DNA of 64,000 nucleotides, taken from NCBI GenBank assembly GCA_013397435.1, contig VZRG01000301.1, positions 1 to 64,000 on the forward strand, given 5' to 3'. The notes beneath the pieces are model-generated. The model ran no database searches. It was not told the DNA's origin and saw only the letters and a program-made list of their open reading frames with translations. Of the stretch, positions 11,777 through 24,800 are shown in pieces. Both the position numbers and the translations under genes were made by a program. Positions within the stretch are counted from its first letter, which is position 1. The number at the start of each line of letters is the position of its first letter. The stretch comes from Erythrocercus mccallii (taxonomy: Eukaryota > Chordata > Aves > Passeriformes > Dicruridae).

Positions 11777-11935
11777 AATACAAGCTAAATAATAAAAAAA
11801 GCACTGTTTGATATTTCCTGGACATTTAATGACAAGCATAATCAGACACTGCCCACAAGACTTCCAATCATTTGTTTTCAGATCTGCTGTTTTCCACTAA
11901 AAGTGCAAGAAGAAACGATGTATACATACCAGTGA

Positions 11936-12420
11936 TCACCCTGCTTTAAATAATGATAAATAATCCATTTTCCACACAAACAATCCCAGGAAGCCATGTA
12001 TCAAAAACACCCCCAAAAATCCAAACTGTGCAATACTGTGTACGAGTGACAGAGTTGGTTCTTGTACGTATCTACTGCGAATATCCACTCTTTCCAAACT
12101 CCTGTCTGCAGCTTTCTCAACCACTATACATGGCTGTTGAGGAATTCTGTCACCAGTCACAAATCAAGGACTACAAAGGCTACAACGCAGGAACATTGTA
12201 CTTCCACTCCTGTGGTTATAGTGCCTTGCTGTGCCAAGGTCTCCTGCTTCTTCCAAAGAAAACCAATGGCTCGCTGGCACTGGACTCATGTTATCAATGC
12301 AAGGGCTGCCCCCACGTATGGCCGTACCAGCCTTGGTCAGCACTGGCTGAAGGATCTTTGTGCAGTGCAGGCATGTCCTAGTAATGGTCCTGTCCTGATT
12401 TTAAGCAAACAACATTAAAG
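11936..12420. other. Unclassified GC-richer segment, possible old repeat
   Basis: This ~480-bp segment is clearly less AT-rich than its flanks and holds overlapping open frames on both strands. These are plus 11953-12381 (142 codons), plus 12062-12418 (118 codons) and minus 11936-12160. The minus frame ends in a hydrophobic stretch, FGFLGVFLIHGFLGLFVW. Three overlapping frames over one segment usually mean low stop density from composition, not three genes. The abrupt edges suggest an old inserted element, but I could not match it to CR1, to the ERVL LTRs here or to any DNA transposon I know. Confidence 0.35.
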
Positions 12421-14137
12421 GCTAATGAGGGTTTTTGTAATGTAGATTGTAAAAATGTTAAAGCTTCTAGGCTGAGCTGTCACTGTAAGTCAGCTTCCAA
12501 TTTTCAAATTTTTTACTAAATCACCCTTATCTTTCCTTGAATCTAGTGCTTCAACCTCTTCATAAATCCAACTAGTCTTAGGCTTCCTTTTTTTCTCATT
12601 TTTTGCATATAACTAGATGGATTGGACCAGTAGGATTTTGAAGGAATAGTACAATGCTGATCCCATTTTCAATGCCTTAAAAGTACTCTGCCTTCAGTAC
12701 TCTGTAAGAAACACCTTCCTGTATAAAGGGTCTGTTGTGAGGACTGTGTTCAGCAGTGCGTTGGTGATGTGTTGGCTCATGTTAAAATAGAATTGTCATT
12801 TTTGAATGTCATTCTGTTTTCTTCCTAGATTTTTCTTTGGTTTTGCATTCTCTCTTCTAATACTCATATAATATATGTACCCATAGTATACTCTTCATAT
12901 ACCCATAGTACTTCCAGGTTTCATTTTTCTTTCTTCATTTTAGGGCTCTTCATATTCCTATCCAAGGATTTCATTTTTCTCTGTATTTTCTCCTCCAATC
13001 TAAAACCTGCTACCCAACATTTCTTTCTAAGAAGCTAAGATAAATTTGAAAACTTCCCAAATGAAAAAAAGTCATATTTTATAATAATGTAAACACCTTA
13101 TGAATGAAGCATAGCAGCTTCTATTATAATTTACCAGAATGAATTAATTATGGAGAATCAGAATAATATTATTAAAACCCATTTTCCTGGGAGGACTGTA
13201 CCCTGAGAGCAAAGTTTCAGATTCATCACATTAATTGCTTGTGATGTAAAAATATTGATTTTTCATTTTATGTGCATGCAATACTATTTAACCCTGTGGG
13301 GTTAAGATGGTGAAGTCTGGCACTACTAGGAAATCCCTTATCCAAAGAGCAATAATCTGTGTGTTGGATCCAAGCCTTTGATATAAAATTCTGTGGTACT
13401 TACGTCACCTACCTGAAAGTGCCACTAACCCATATATTTTTGAGGTAATATCACCACTAAAATAACTCTAAAGATATTTTTTTTATAAACTTGTTTTGTT
13501 TTAGACCAAAGAACCAAATTAAAAGCAGGCACCTAAAAACAGCATAATTTATTATAACAGTAGGATAATTTATATTAAGAAGGAGAAAAAAAGATTTATA
13601 ACTGAAAATTGAGAGCAACCTTTGAAATTAGAAAGAAGTATGTGTTTAATTATGAATATATTAATTTTATGAAGGTGAATGCTGTTTCAGACTTTAACAA
13701 CAAATTTAAGCTTTTCATTTCTTGATTCCTTACTTAGAAGCAATTTGCGTTTTTTTGTTTAAAAACAATTTTCTATCTCTTTTTGAAGATATTAGAATGG
13801 ACATCAAAATATAGAATTAGAATATGTTCTGATCTTTACCCTAATAAGCCATTATCTCTTCTGTATAGCAATATAGCTGAATAATATATTGCTTAATACT
13901 CTTATTAACCTCTTTGTTTCTGAATATCTGATAATTTGTAATTATCTGTTAAGCTCTTTGTGAAGGGAGTTACTCTCCAAACATTATTGAGTAAAATTTG
14001 TATTTATGCTATTTGTGGATGAAAAGATCTACAGAAAAAAATAGCATTCTTAGAAACAAAATTACATGGAAAAGAACCACTAATTTTTAGAATTAAAATA
14101 TTTTGTAGTTATTTTTAGATCAAATGGTTATCTTATA
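12421..14137. other. AT-rich unique DNA
   Basis: Nothing recognised except a short direct repeat of catatacccatagta-like sequence around 12877-12915. Confidence 0.5.
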
Positions 14138-14270
14138 ATGTGTCTCTAACTAGGGTCATTATTGGATTGGGAATACTTCTTTTGATGTGTTTATGCAGGA
14201 TGTATTTATACAGGATGTATTTAATATGATCCTTCCTCTGATGTACTAACCCTAGTTAGAGTCATAATCT
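14138..14270. repeat. Inverted-repeat unit enclosing a tandem duplication
   Basis: ctctaactagggt at 14144-14156 is matched perfectly by its reverse complement accctagttagag at 14249-14261. Outside these arms the flanks (ataatgtgt and tcataat) remain partly complementary. The interior carries caggatgtattta twice in tandem at about 14197-14224. The structure could fold as a long-looped hairpin or be a remnant of a small non-autonomous DNA transposon. No transposase is nearby. Confidence 0.6.
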
Positions 14271-16617
14271 TAACCTGTAAATGGATTGATGTCTTTAAGT
14301 CAGTGGAGTGCCACAGAGAGTGCTTATTCTGTGCAATTTTTCATTCCATTTCGAAATCACTTATGGTTCTGGCATGTATAAATTCCTGAAGCAATTGAAT
14401 TCTACAAAAAACTTAACTGTATTACAAAAAAAAAAAAAAAGAATTCAAATACATGACAGGTCCATGGATGTAGCTAATTAACTTGAGATATGAAATCAAA
14501 TACTAAAAAGTAGGATGAATCACATACCTACCCTATGGTTTGAATCTAGGTCTTGTGAAGTGATCAGGAATAGTGGCTGTTTTTGAAAGATCTCGTGACT
14601 CTTATAGTCATGCTATTTTGTTCAATAGTCTTGAGTCTGACTCAGTGTTAAAGGTGGGACTATTCATCACCACACCCTGAGACATAAGGCCTTTATCATG
14701 TAACAACTCAGAATAAAAATCATATGTACAGGAATGGGAATCGGCAGGACTCGAATCTAAATTTGTGTGAATCATGAGAACACTAGTTTTTATTCATACA
14801 GGCAGTTAAACACTAAGTTTAATTTTATGTGAAAACTTAGATTATACTTTGACTTGCATTTAAAAATATTTTTTCTTTAGATTATGTACAGTATACAATA
14901 TTGTTGACAGCAGAATTGCTGCATTACATGTTTTCTTCAACAAACATTTAATCAAATGTTAAGAACTCAGTTATCAGATACAGAGAAACAGCTATCAGGT
15001 CTGTAGATTTCCTTAAAGCTTTAAAAAGTCATTCATGTTGCAACATGCATAGAGGTTCCTTTAATCAGCGTCCAGAATGTCAGTAAGCCAAGAAATACAG
15101 GAAATAATTACATATATCCTCTGAAATGATCTTAATGACCGTTTCAGCTGAAGAAACATAGAAGAAACATAGGATAACAATATTGAATAGAGGAATTGCA
15201 TCTCAATGTAAGAAAATTAAGACACAGTTATCAAATTCCTATTAATATACCTGAATACTTTCTAAGTTCATTAGTTACTGCAGTCAAAAGGAACTGTTTT
15301 TTCTCACTTGTCCTCAATTTGTTCTTTCCTTCTCCTTTGTCAACTGGCCACCTTATGGAACAAAATGTACAGTCAAATGACTGTTTTTAACTCAGCATAC
15401 CTCTGTAACAGATTTGGAGTTTTGGCTTGTTCAAGCAAGTATTTCTTGCTCTTAACAAAAAAATGAAAAGTTTATTCAGAAATCCAGGTCAAGATGCTTA
15501 GCTCAAATATGGTCATTTTGATATACACCTGTCAGAAAAATCAAAGGTACTTCAATTTTGAAAATTTTGTTTTGGTTCTTGTAAAGTCATAGCTTGTGAG
15601 ACTTATGTAGAGCTACAGATATATGTGTATGAAGTACAATTCTGTATTACTTCCTCTTTTAGGGCTACCACCTGGAAAGTAGCTGGGGAAAGGAATCAGA
15701 AACTTATCTTTGCTGTGGGCACAGATGGTCACTAAACTGGCAAAAAATCTTGGCATAATTTTGGATAAATTTTAAAGACCTAATTTATTCTCACTCCTTG
15801 TATTTTATGTAGTGCAATATTTCCCATGCAATAGTTTCATTACTGCACAAATAGTGAATTTTTTTTTTCTGAGCTGCCTGAAAAGGACCTAAGGCAGCAA
15901 CAGCAACAGAGTCTTAATATCACCTGATGTATTTGTCTGTCACTGGCCCTACTGGCACGGTTCTACTGATGCACTTGCACACTTGATTTCTCAGAGGGAG
16001 GCTTGAAATAAATTCCGTCTACTTAAAAATGCAGCAGATAGAGACCCAGTCTCCCTTCTGAGAATAAGCTTTAGCTTCTTGAGCACACAACTGAGTTTGA
16101 AAAATTCAAAGTAATCTCAAAAATAGGGTTGTGTTTCAGACTTACCCCATTTCTGATTAGTTTGGAAATACTGTGAGATTATGCCTTTGTTCAACGGTAA
16201 TCTTTTGAGTGACAGTAAATGAAAATGAAGTAATGTTAAGATTCATTATATGGACTCTAATGAGACTTTCTCACCAAGTTCTGAAAACTTAACAAACTGC
16301 AAAGGTTGATAACTTTTCAGTGAAGCCCTCAGAAAAATTAGAATTTCCTTGTTATTAATGTGCAAAAGTTTCTCTGGAGTTATGATTCCACAAATAATCT
16401 TCTTTGCTTCCTTTATTATTTGATTTTATTTTAAGAATTATATCACCAGTACTAACCTTAATAACCAGATATCTGTAACAGTTTATTATGTTTCCAAGGA
16501 AGATCAGACCCACAAATCTCAACACTCTTTGATAACAATATCATCCATGGTTAAGAATTCTTAACTTTTGTTTTGTCTTGAATGTCAAAGAGCAGATTAT
16601 TAGCCATGAATTTCAAG
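14271..16617. other. AT-rich unique DNA
   Basis: No gene recognised. It contains a 15-base poly(A) at 14426-14440. Confidence 0.5.
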
Positions 16618-16667
16618 AAATGAAAAGAGGAGAGGAGAGGGTAAGGGAAGTAAGAAGAGAGAGGTAT
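16618..16667 (+). repeat. Purine-rich low-complexity tract
   Basis: Irregular gagga/gaga units with almost no pyrimidines on the plus strand. Confidence 0.85.
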
Positions 16668-18277
16668 TATGAACATCCACTATTTGAGACTAAAAATATT
16701 GAGAGTTCAGAAAGCGAAATTCACTGTCCTGAGAAATAAATCTTTCCTTATGCATATAAAAAACTTCCTTCAGTTTGCATCTCTATGTACTCGACCTGCA
16801 CAACTAGATCATGCATTGATTCCCATAAATATTTTACTTCAGTTTCATAATTACACAATGCAGAACTTCTCTTTTGAGGGTAGTATAGGGGATGGATGCT
16901 TGTAGTCCTTTTAAGCTTTCTACATTTTGTTGGTTTTATCTAATCAGGTGTGAATTTTATCCACAGAACCATAGTAGTCATAATACAAAATCAGAACACT
17001 ATAAAGGATTATTATGCTAAAATTAAAAATTTCATAAAGGAAAATTAAATCAAATCAGATTCCCCTTGTGTTTGTTACACTTGATATACAAAGAACTGAC
17101 ACAGCTTAATTCTTGCTCGCTTATAAACTTGGATGAGTTTTCTTCAGAGACTATGAGGCTCAAGTTGAACAATTTTGATAAAGCAGCATGATAAAACTAT
17201 GTCTTTCAGAGAATCTTGATAGTTTTCACATGATGTTCTAAAAATTTTCCATCCTTGCCTTGTCTCTTGACATATTCTTCTTTTGCTAGAGTTTGATCTA
17301 TTATTTATATTAGTGGTCCCAAGCCTTTGTCTCTGCAAGAAACAGGGCTGAGATTTCAGAGACATCTTTGGAGACTAAACTGCTTAAGAGTTTTGACAGT
17401 GACAGCATGCCCCAGGGTCCCTAAAGTTCTGCCACAATAAGTCTGCTACTGCAATCAGTGAGTATCTGCATAGCTATCTCTTCATTACACAAAGAAGATT
17501 GATAGTATATGTGTGTATTCATTGCTTCTTTGCTGGAGAATATGAAACTATTTAAAAACGTGGAAGTGATTTTTTCTTGTTTTACTCTCCTGAGATTTGA
17601 AAAGCATAAACAGTTAATTTTTGCTCTTCTTCTCTATTTTTCCACTCCCTCCATATCTTGCTTATTAAAATGATTTTTAAATGAGCCAATTAATTTATTA
17701 AAAAAACAAAAGCACATTCATTCAGTGTTCCCTTATGTGAACAGGTGTTGTGATGGGAATATTAATTACTATGTGTTATTTATTGTGAAAGACCTCAAAT
17801 AACACTACAGTTCAGAGATAGCAACAACAGGCAGAGAAAAGAAGGAGACAGGAGCACACTTATAAAACCTCTAGATCCATAAAGAGTTCTCATGAGGTCA
17901 CTGCTGTGGGAGATGAAGAAAATAGGCTCTGAAATGAGGATAATATCCTATAACCAGTAACAGCATTGAAATAGGTAAGAAAGGGGTGAGGGGAAGGAAA
18001 GTTCTTTTTTGTATTGGTAGTAGGACTCAGTGTCAAGAAATTGGTAAAAAACATGACACAATTTAGAAAAAAAATGGGAGAGAAAGAGTAAATTACAAGT
18101 AAAGAATAAATCAGTAGAAAAGTCATAGACTGCATAAAAAGAAGAAAGATATAAGCGTCTATGTAGCACACAGGGATATGAGTTCCAAATTCAAGGTATG
18201 AAAGTATTTACTAGACTGAAGTCTACTACCTGTGTAATGTCCATGTTGTGAGCCTGTGTTTTGTGTGTTTGGTGCCT
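16668..18277. other. AT-rich unique DNA with a broken open frame
   Basis: On the minus strand from 17332 an acceptor (tttcttgcag) leads into DKGLGPLI, stop at 17307-17305, and the same frame then stays open for 32 codons (IIDQTLAKEEYVKRQGKDGK...). It is compatible in phase with the candidate exon at 18455-18609 but carries that stop. It is either a terminal exon, a decayed exon or chance. Confidence 0.4.
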
Positions 18278-18318
18278 GCAAGGAAAAGGAAAAGAAAAGA
18301 AAGGAAAAGGAAAAAAAA
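18278..18318 (+). repeat. (GGAAAA)n-like microsatellite
   Basis: Imperfect aaggaaaaggaaaag units over about 40 bases. Confidence 0.9.
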
Positions 18319-18454
18319 CAGTTCGAAAATGTGATTTGTGACTCCTAAATGTTCATTATTATAATCTGTGAAGCTCTAGATCACTAAACTGATCCTTTAC
18401 CAGAATTTCCCAAATACCAAGCAGCAAACTTTCAGAAAAATATTGATGACTTAC

Positions 18455-18609
18455 ATTTCAGATTTGATTCTGCTCATAAGAATATTATTTAATTCCGGTT
18501 CGTGTATCTGAAGATACCTCTCTAGCTCACAGAGGAAATCCTTGGCATTTTGAAGGTTCGGTGTAAAAAGCAGTATAGAGTTAAAAAGCCATTCAGTGAC
18601 CATGTCACT
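18455..18609 (-). other. Candidate internal coding exon (unidentified)
   Basis: On the minus strand, an acceptor preceded by tttctgttgtttcctaaag and an ideal donor (AAAT|gtaagt, at 18455/18454) bracket 155 bases open in one frame. The peptide reads SDMVTEWLFNSILLFTPNLQ, then NAKDFLCELERYLQIHEPEL, then NNILMSRIKSE. It is helical and Leu/Glu-rich, resembling a solenoid or coiled-coil cytosolic protein, but I cannot name a family. Start phase is 0, end phase 2. The plus strand also shows splice-like motifs at both ends (cag at 18462, AAAG|gtaagt at 18646/18647) but is closed in all frames. One of the two best exon candidates here, still possibly chance. Confidence 0.28.
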
Positions 18610-18699
18610 CTTTAGGAAACAACAGAAATGCTTTAGTTTTAGAAAGGTAAGTAAACTTTTCAGAATCCAATTAAGCACTCATACTCTTTAAAAGAAAAC

Positions 18700-21290
18700 A
18701 AACCCAGATGTTAATATTGCTAAAACAATGAACATCAGCAAGATAAAGTGCAGGTGCTGTCTGAGAATATTGCTCCCAAGGCTTGCAAACTTGGTGAACA
18801 AAACCTATGGAGCAAGAAAATCATAAAATTGAGAATTCTTGACCAAGTGCAAAGAGCAGACCAGGAATGAGTCTCATGGTACCCACACAAAACCTCCTTA
18901 ATCAAATTATTTCAGTTTATACTTCATCTTCTAAAGAAATTTATTCTTTTGTTGTTTTTTTTCTCTCACTCTATTCTCTGTTCACTGTTTAGTCCACTCT
19001 TCATTGTTAAGGTAATTGAAAATTTAGTCATAATGTGCAATTTGATAATAAGTATTAGATGAAGAAATGGCTATAATTTCTGGTGAGGCCTTGTACTGTA
19101 AGTGACTTAAATCTAGTGAAAAGGGAGACAGATTAGCTTGTCTAAGTGTTCAGTTGTCAGTGATGGGTATTTAGCAAATCAAAATAGATATTAGCATGTA
19201 TTTTGAAAGACAGTAATAACTTTATTGTCATTTGTATATCAAATGTTTATTCATTGCAAAGTCCTACGAACTGTGAAGATTACTTAACATCCGAATTTCA
19301 TGAACATTTTTGCTTAAAGATAGACAAGTGGAAATTTGTTCTACCAATCGCATCTGACCAATTATTTATGAAATTATGCAAACAGACATTACAGAATGCA
19401 TCTTGTCAATTATTCTGATATGCTCATCTACCTTGTTTCAGCAGGTTGCTTGCAATCTTTCACAATAGTAACACAGTACTCAAACATTAAAATTTAGATC
19501 CTTAGACAATTCAGGGTATTTCAGCTGAAGGCAGTCTGGTAAGTTTCTTTTCACATAAACACAATGTGCTGGCTATCTTTACACGTGTAGTCGGTAGATT
19601 GGTGCATCACTATTGAGGAAAAGAAAGCTGAAGAAACTCTCTTCTAAACAGCCTTTGACATGAGAAGGTAGAAAGAAGAATAAAACCTCTGAGAACATTT
19701 AACATTCAAGTATATGAAAGCATTCTTACAGCAAACAAAGAAAAAAAGTAAAAATTAAAATATTCTCTATAAATTTGCCTGTATGTTTTTTTTTGCATCA
19801 TATTTTGCAAACTAAATTTAAAAACAAAAGTTTTCAAAATGTAACATTTTAATGTACATGCCCAAATATTAGTACATTCTTTGCAGGGAATAAGAAGTTA
19901 AAAATCTAAATACACCTCCACATCAGCAATAATTCTGTATGTAGAGGTTCCCTTTCAATAGCATTCACCACTGAGTGGTGAATAATAGGATGTGGAAACA
20001 GAATAATATTCTTTGTGGCTGGTGAGAAATTAGTATACTCTCTCCAAACAGCCTCCAGCCCTTATAGATTATCTATATCAAATATGTTTTGACCTAGAAC
20101 TGTGGCAGCAAGGATATGATCCTTCTCTGTATCAAGATCATTAGAAATGGAGAAAAGAATGGTGCTCACCCTACAATTTATTTAAAATTTACATGTGCTG
20201 ACTAAACTGACTGTTGGCAATTAGTCAAGATAATGACTGGATGAAGGGTCAGTCAAGTCAGGATTAAAGCAAGACAGACCATCAGAACTTTATCACTGGT
20301 TGACTATTATGTTTCTTGTTGTCCAACATTATCAGTGCCTTCCTTCATCTGCTCCATTTGACTTTTTGCCTACTTCTTGAATAGGATACTTAATTGAACT
20401 CAGTATGTGAAATGTATAAGATAGTTGCTGATCAAAGCTGATGCTAAGAAGCTCACTCTTACATGATGTTTGCCTTCATATTTATTCGTTCTTTCCTTCT
20501 GTGGTAATGCATCTATAATAACTGCACATGCCTAGATGTATCTACTTTAGGTTTTAAAATATCCTAATAAAAAGACTTGCTTCATATCTGAAATAGAGGA
20601 AGTCTCATTGGAAATCACATTGTAGTAGCCCCAGTTCAAAAACGAAGACAATCTTTTCCCAGTCTGCAGGAGCCAAACTGCCACAAAGGAAAGGGAGAAG
20701 CTGCTAAGTGTAAATTATACATCTAAAATGGTATTTGAGCCTTTGTCAGCATTTTTAGATCTGCAAGATTTTTTTGCATTTCCAGAAAAATTTGTGGGCT
20801 TGCTATTACTTGTGCCCTTTTAAAAGAAACTCATATTGATTTCATCTGTTCATTTTTATTCTTACCCATTTGAAGGTTCTTATAACAATTCTCTCTATCT
20901 AGTATTTTTCCATCAAACATCAGAGATTTTTGTGGCCTTTGATTTGGCTTCTCTAAGCCATATGTTGATAGAAATTTCTGGTGAAACATGACTGAATTTG
21001 ATGATTCTCTCTTCATAAATAGATTTATTCAGTAGAATTCTTTTTCCAAATATTTTATGCTTACAATTTGAATGTGATTGACGTAGTTTTAAAAGGAAAG
21101 GGAAGGGGATTTTGCTATGGAATTAATAAGACATTTTCTTCTCTGGACTCTGAATATATCTTGTAGGGAGAATAGGAGTGAGTAAATAACCATGGAATGC
21201 TTTGGTTTATGATCATTTACAGAAAAAGATATGTGGGAAAGACAGATGTGTTTCTGATTGGATTTTGAAAGTGAAATGCTGCAAGAGAAG
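18700..21290. other. AT-rich unique DNA
   Basis: No gene or named repeat recognised. A minus-strand open stretch from about 18812 down to 18690 follows a good acceptor and ends in a hydrophobic run before TAA. No donor or homology supports it. Confidence 0.5.
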
Positions 21291-21878
21291 TGTCCTGGTT
21301 TCTGCTGTGCTAGAGTTAATTTCTTCTCAGTAGCTGTCACAGTGTTGTGTTTTGGATTTAGAAAGAGAATGATGTTGATAACACACTGATGTTTTGGGTT
21401 TTTGCTAAAGCATGTTTATCCTAAGTAATTTTTCCCTTCTTTTTTCCTATCTTTATTTTTCCTCTTCTGCCAAGTGAGGTGGTCCTCAAAAGAAACTGGG
21501 AGAGAGTATAGGCAGGAAATGTGCTGCAAACTGACAAAGGGATATTCCAAACCACAGAATGTCGTGCCCAGTGCATAAATTTGGGGGAGTCACCCATAAG
21601 TGAGGCTGATCTGGTTCAGGAAGAGGGGTCTGGCATCATTCAGTGGGTGGTGAGAAACTGCATTGCACCACTTGTTTTTGTCCATTGTTATTATAATTAT
21701 AAGCATTTTTAAATTAACCATTATTATTATATTTTACTTCATTTTCAGTTATTAAACTGTTCTTATGGCAACATATCAGTTTTACTTTGATTCTCCTCTC
21801 CATTCCAGTGGGGTCAGGGGGTTGTTGAACAGCCATGTACATGGTGTTTTATCTCCAGCTGGGCTTAAAACCACACCA
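21291..21878 (+). mobile_element. Solo ERVL-type LTR, plus strand
   Basis: The 5' edge tgtcctggtttctgctgtgc and the 3' edge gctgggcttaaaaccacacca are the ends expected of avian ERVL LTRs. Inside are ttggatttagaaagagaatg, atgatgttgataacacactg, agggatattccaaaccacag and an ATTAAA poly(A) signal at 21751-21756. Total length is about 588 bp, a normal LTR size. There are no gag, pol or env remnants on either side. This indicates recombination between the two LTRs of a former provirus. I could not identify a clear target-site duplication. The frame at 21521-21712 lies in the LTR and is not a gene. Confidence 0.88.
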
Positions 21879-24800
21879 ATAAAATGGTTAATATAAGGGA
21901 CAATATGAATTTTCACCTTCTAAACTATTATAGCTGTGAGTATTATGCATGTATTTTTTGGAATGAAGTAGGACAAGTGGCTTTATGGTTAGAGCAGAAA
22001 GCCCAGCCAGTGAGAGCTTCCAGAGAGGTCATGTTCATTTGCAATCTGCAGGAATTTTGCCATCAAGTTCAGTAAGACAAAAATTTTGTTCCAGTAGCAA
22101 GTCCTAAAATACCTTCTTTCTCTTTATGTGATTTCTAGTGGCTGAGTTGAGTCCATGGACTTGTAATACAAGAATATTCTCTTGGCTTAGAAATGATAGT
22201 TATGCACTCGGCATTTTCCCACTGGAGAAGTAGAAAGAACAACAATTTTATTTTGAAATTTGAAGTTCTGTCATTCTGAAAGATGGATGGGTTTTTTTCC
22301 TTCCTTTGATAAAAAACCTGAAATTCAAGTGATTTTAAATTCCCATATGAAAACTAGGCACTGGATGCAAAGAAGTTGTTGATACAATTCTCTCTCAAGA
22401 GGGCATCCAAATATGACAAGACTTGTGGGACCTTTTCTAGGTCTCATATATGCATAAGAAAGGCAGATACATATCATCTGTTTGCTTCATCTTCCATCAT
22501 TCACATTGAAAAATGAATGCTTATAACCTGTCCAGAGATATTTAAAAGATGTCCTCACAGGAAATGTAGGGTTATATTCAATATTTATTTACCTATATTG
22601 AGGTAAGATTTCTAGGATTGGCTTTTCTGAAATCCAAGAAAAATTATGCATGATCTGACTAACAGTTATCTAATTGTTAGACTAGAAGAATTTAGAAAAA
22701 ATAACACAATTCAATATTTTTGCAAGTTATCAACATCTGTCTCAATCATAATTACTATGAATTTCAAAGTTAAGGATTATGCAACATTGAGCAACATTAT
22801 CAGAATATGTTTATATTTCAAATGATGGTAAATTTGGTAAGCTGCTTACCAGAGTAAAATATAATGAGATATATTCTGGAAAGATGCATACAGTATTAGC
22901 ACTAATAAATTCCATTTTCAGGCTTCCTATGCCAAAGAACAAACCAAACAGCTGCTATCCTGCAGTGATGGAAATAAGTAGCTTTCTGCTCCATATGAGG
23001 CCATTTTCCAAAGTCAGGATGTTTTCTTAGTTCATGAAAATATTTAGTGGTTATATGCATATATATAAAACTGCCATGAAAAATGAAAGGTAAAAAAAAA
23101 AATCCACACTAGTTACCCACACAGTTTTGACAGTGAAGAACTGCAATCACATCTCCCTAGGTAAGTTTAATATAGAAATTTGCTGAACAGGAAGAAAATT
23201 GACAACTCTGTGAAAAATATGGAAACAAAGACACCAAGTGATCAAGATAGATAACTGACAGTGTGAGCAGCAAACAAGCAAGCATACTGTACATATTTTT
23301 ATTGCTCAGTAAGAAGTAATATTATCTTGAAGAATAAATATATGGAAGCCTGGCACAACATCAGAATACGAAAGTATGGGATTCACTTATGGGTGTTAAA
23401 TGATGTTATTACCAAGAGCAAGCAAGTTACTACACCTGCTCACAGTAAAGTGCTGATAATAAGAAAGGAGGCTTGCAAGGTTTGTGGAGGGGAGATTTGT
23501 GACTTGGGTAAGGCTGCAGGTGACTGAAAACCTACTAGAAACAGAAGTGCAGTACAGTTATCTGCCTTATCATGAGGCAAAAGACCTGGCCCTTTGGCTG
23601 AGTGAGGAAAGAGGGCCTTCAGAAAGGTGAGTTTCAGGCTTTCCCTGCTGTAAATCTTTACAGGTGGATGGTTTTCTATCTCTCTGAGTGTCTGCAGTGA
23701 TCTATTTATATCTAAGGGAGAGAAAAGCTTTTTGAAGTTAAAGGGGAGGATTGGCAGCTTAGTCTCAGAAAAAATTCTCAGAAGGAAAATAAAGCTCAGT
23801 AGGTGAAATAGTTAAAAGCCCTTACTTTTTATCATTATACTTTTATTTTAAACTTTTATGCAAAGAGTTTGAATTTCCTTATAATCTTTACTACCCAGGA
23901 AACTGGACTAAGAAGGAAGTTCTGAGACTTCCCTTCAATTAGAGTTAATTGAGGCCGATTGATTCACACATCCTGGGGTAGCAGGTTCTGGAAGGCATTC
24001 TTCTAAGCCTCCCATGGAAATTTAGTTGGCCTAGGAGCAGCAGAAGCAAACAGATAATTTCTTTTTTAGGAATATCTTTGGAAATACACATTTCTAGATG
24101 GAAATCAGTCCAAAGAAGAAAATATGTATTTTGATTAGTGATCACTTCCAAACTACACATTTCTACCAGATCTTGTGGTATTTGCTTGCATTTTGATTGC
24201 ATCTCTGAGCTACTTCATAACATTGTGTTAAATCCAAAAGGAATAGTCCCTACAAACAGTTGAAACTGATCGAATATTGTTAGTTTGCATTGTCGGTGCA
24301 AACATCTAATAACAATTCTTGCATTCTCTTTGCGAAAATTTCATTATGAAATAAAGGATGAGGAGAAAAAAGTTACTGATATCTAGTAATTGGATGGTGG
24401 CTGGTGTTCCTCAATTGTCTCAGCTGTATTATAAATGCATATAATTTTGATTTCTTCTTTGCTGGATTGCTAAATGCTGAAATCAGAAGGCTTATTATCT
24501 TCAAATCTGTTGTTCAGATTGTAAATAAATTAAAAAAATACCCTTTTTATTTTTTCATTTGTTCTATAACACCACAGGATAGTGACTACAGGAAGCAAAT
24601 ATGTTCCTTTTGACCTAGTGCATGTTCTGGAGCAGAGCTGGACCCTTAATTTCACTACAATACAACAACAGTAAATACTGATAAGCTATACAGCAATAGG
24701 AGGAAAATCATAAGTTTTCTGAAGGGGCAATGACACATGTTTCTTGTCTGATCTCCAGGGATGAATTCCTAGAACATCAGCTCATACGTGTTGGTGATGT

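Larger units (their letters stand above)
8904..11935. other. AT-rich unique DNA with candidate exons
   Basis: Mostly featureless. The block at 9540-9800 is less AT-rich and has the unique look of conserved noncoding DNA. Exon-like stretches at 10294-10464 and 11710-11776 are listed separately. Confidence 0.5.

Noticed and set aside
18690..18812. Minus-strand open stretch ending in a hydrophobic run
   Set aside because: A good acceptor precedes it but there is no donor, homology or poly(A) signal, and it does not join in phase to 18455-18609.
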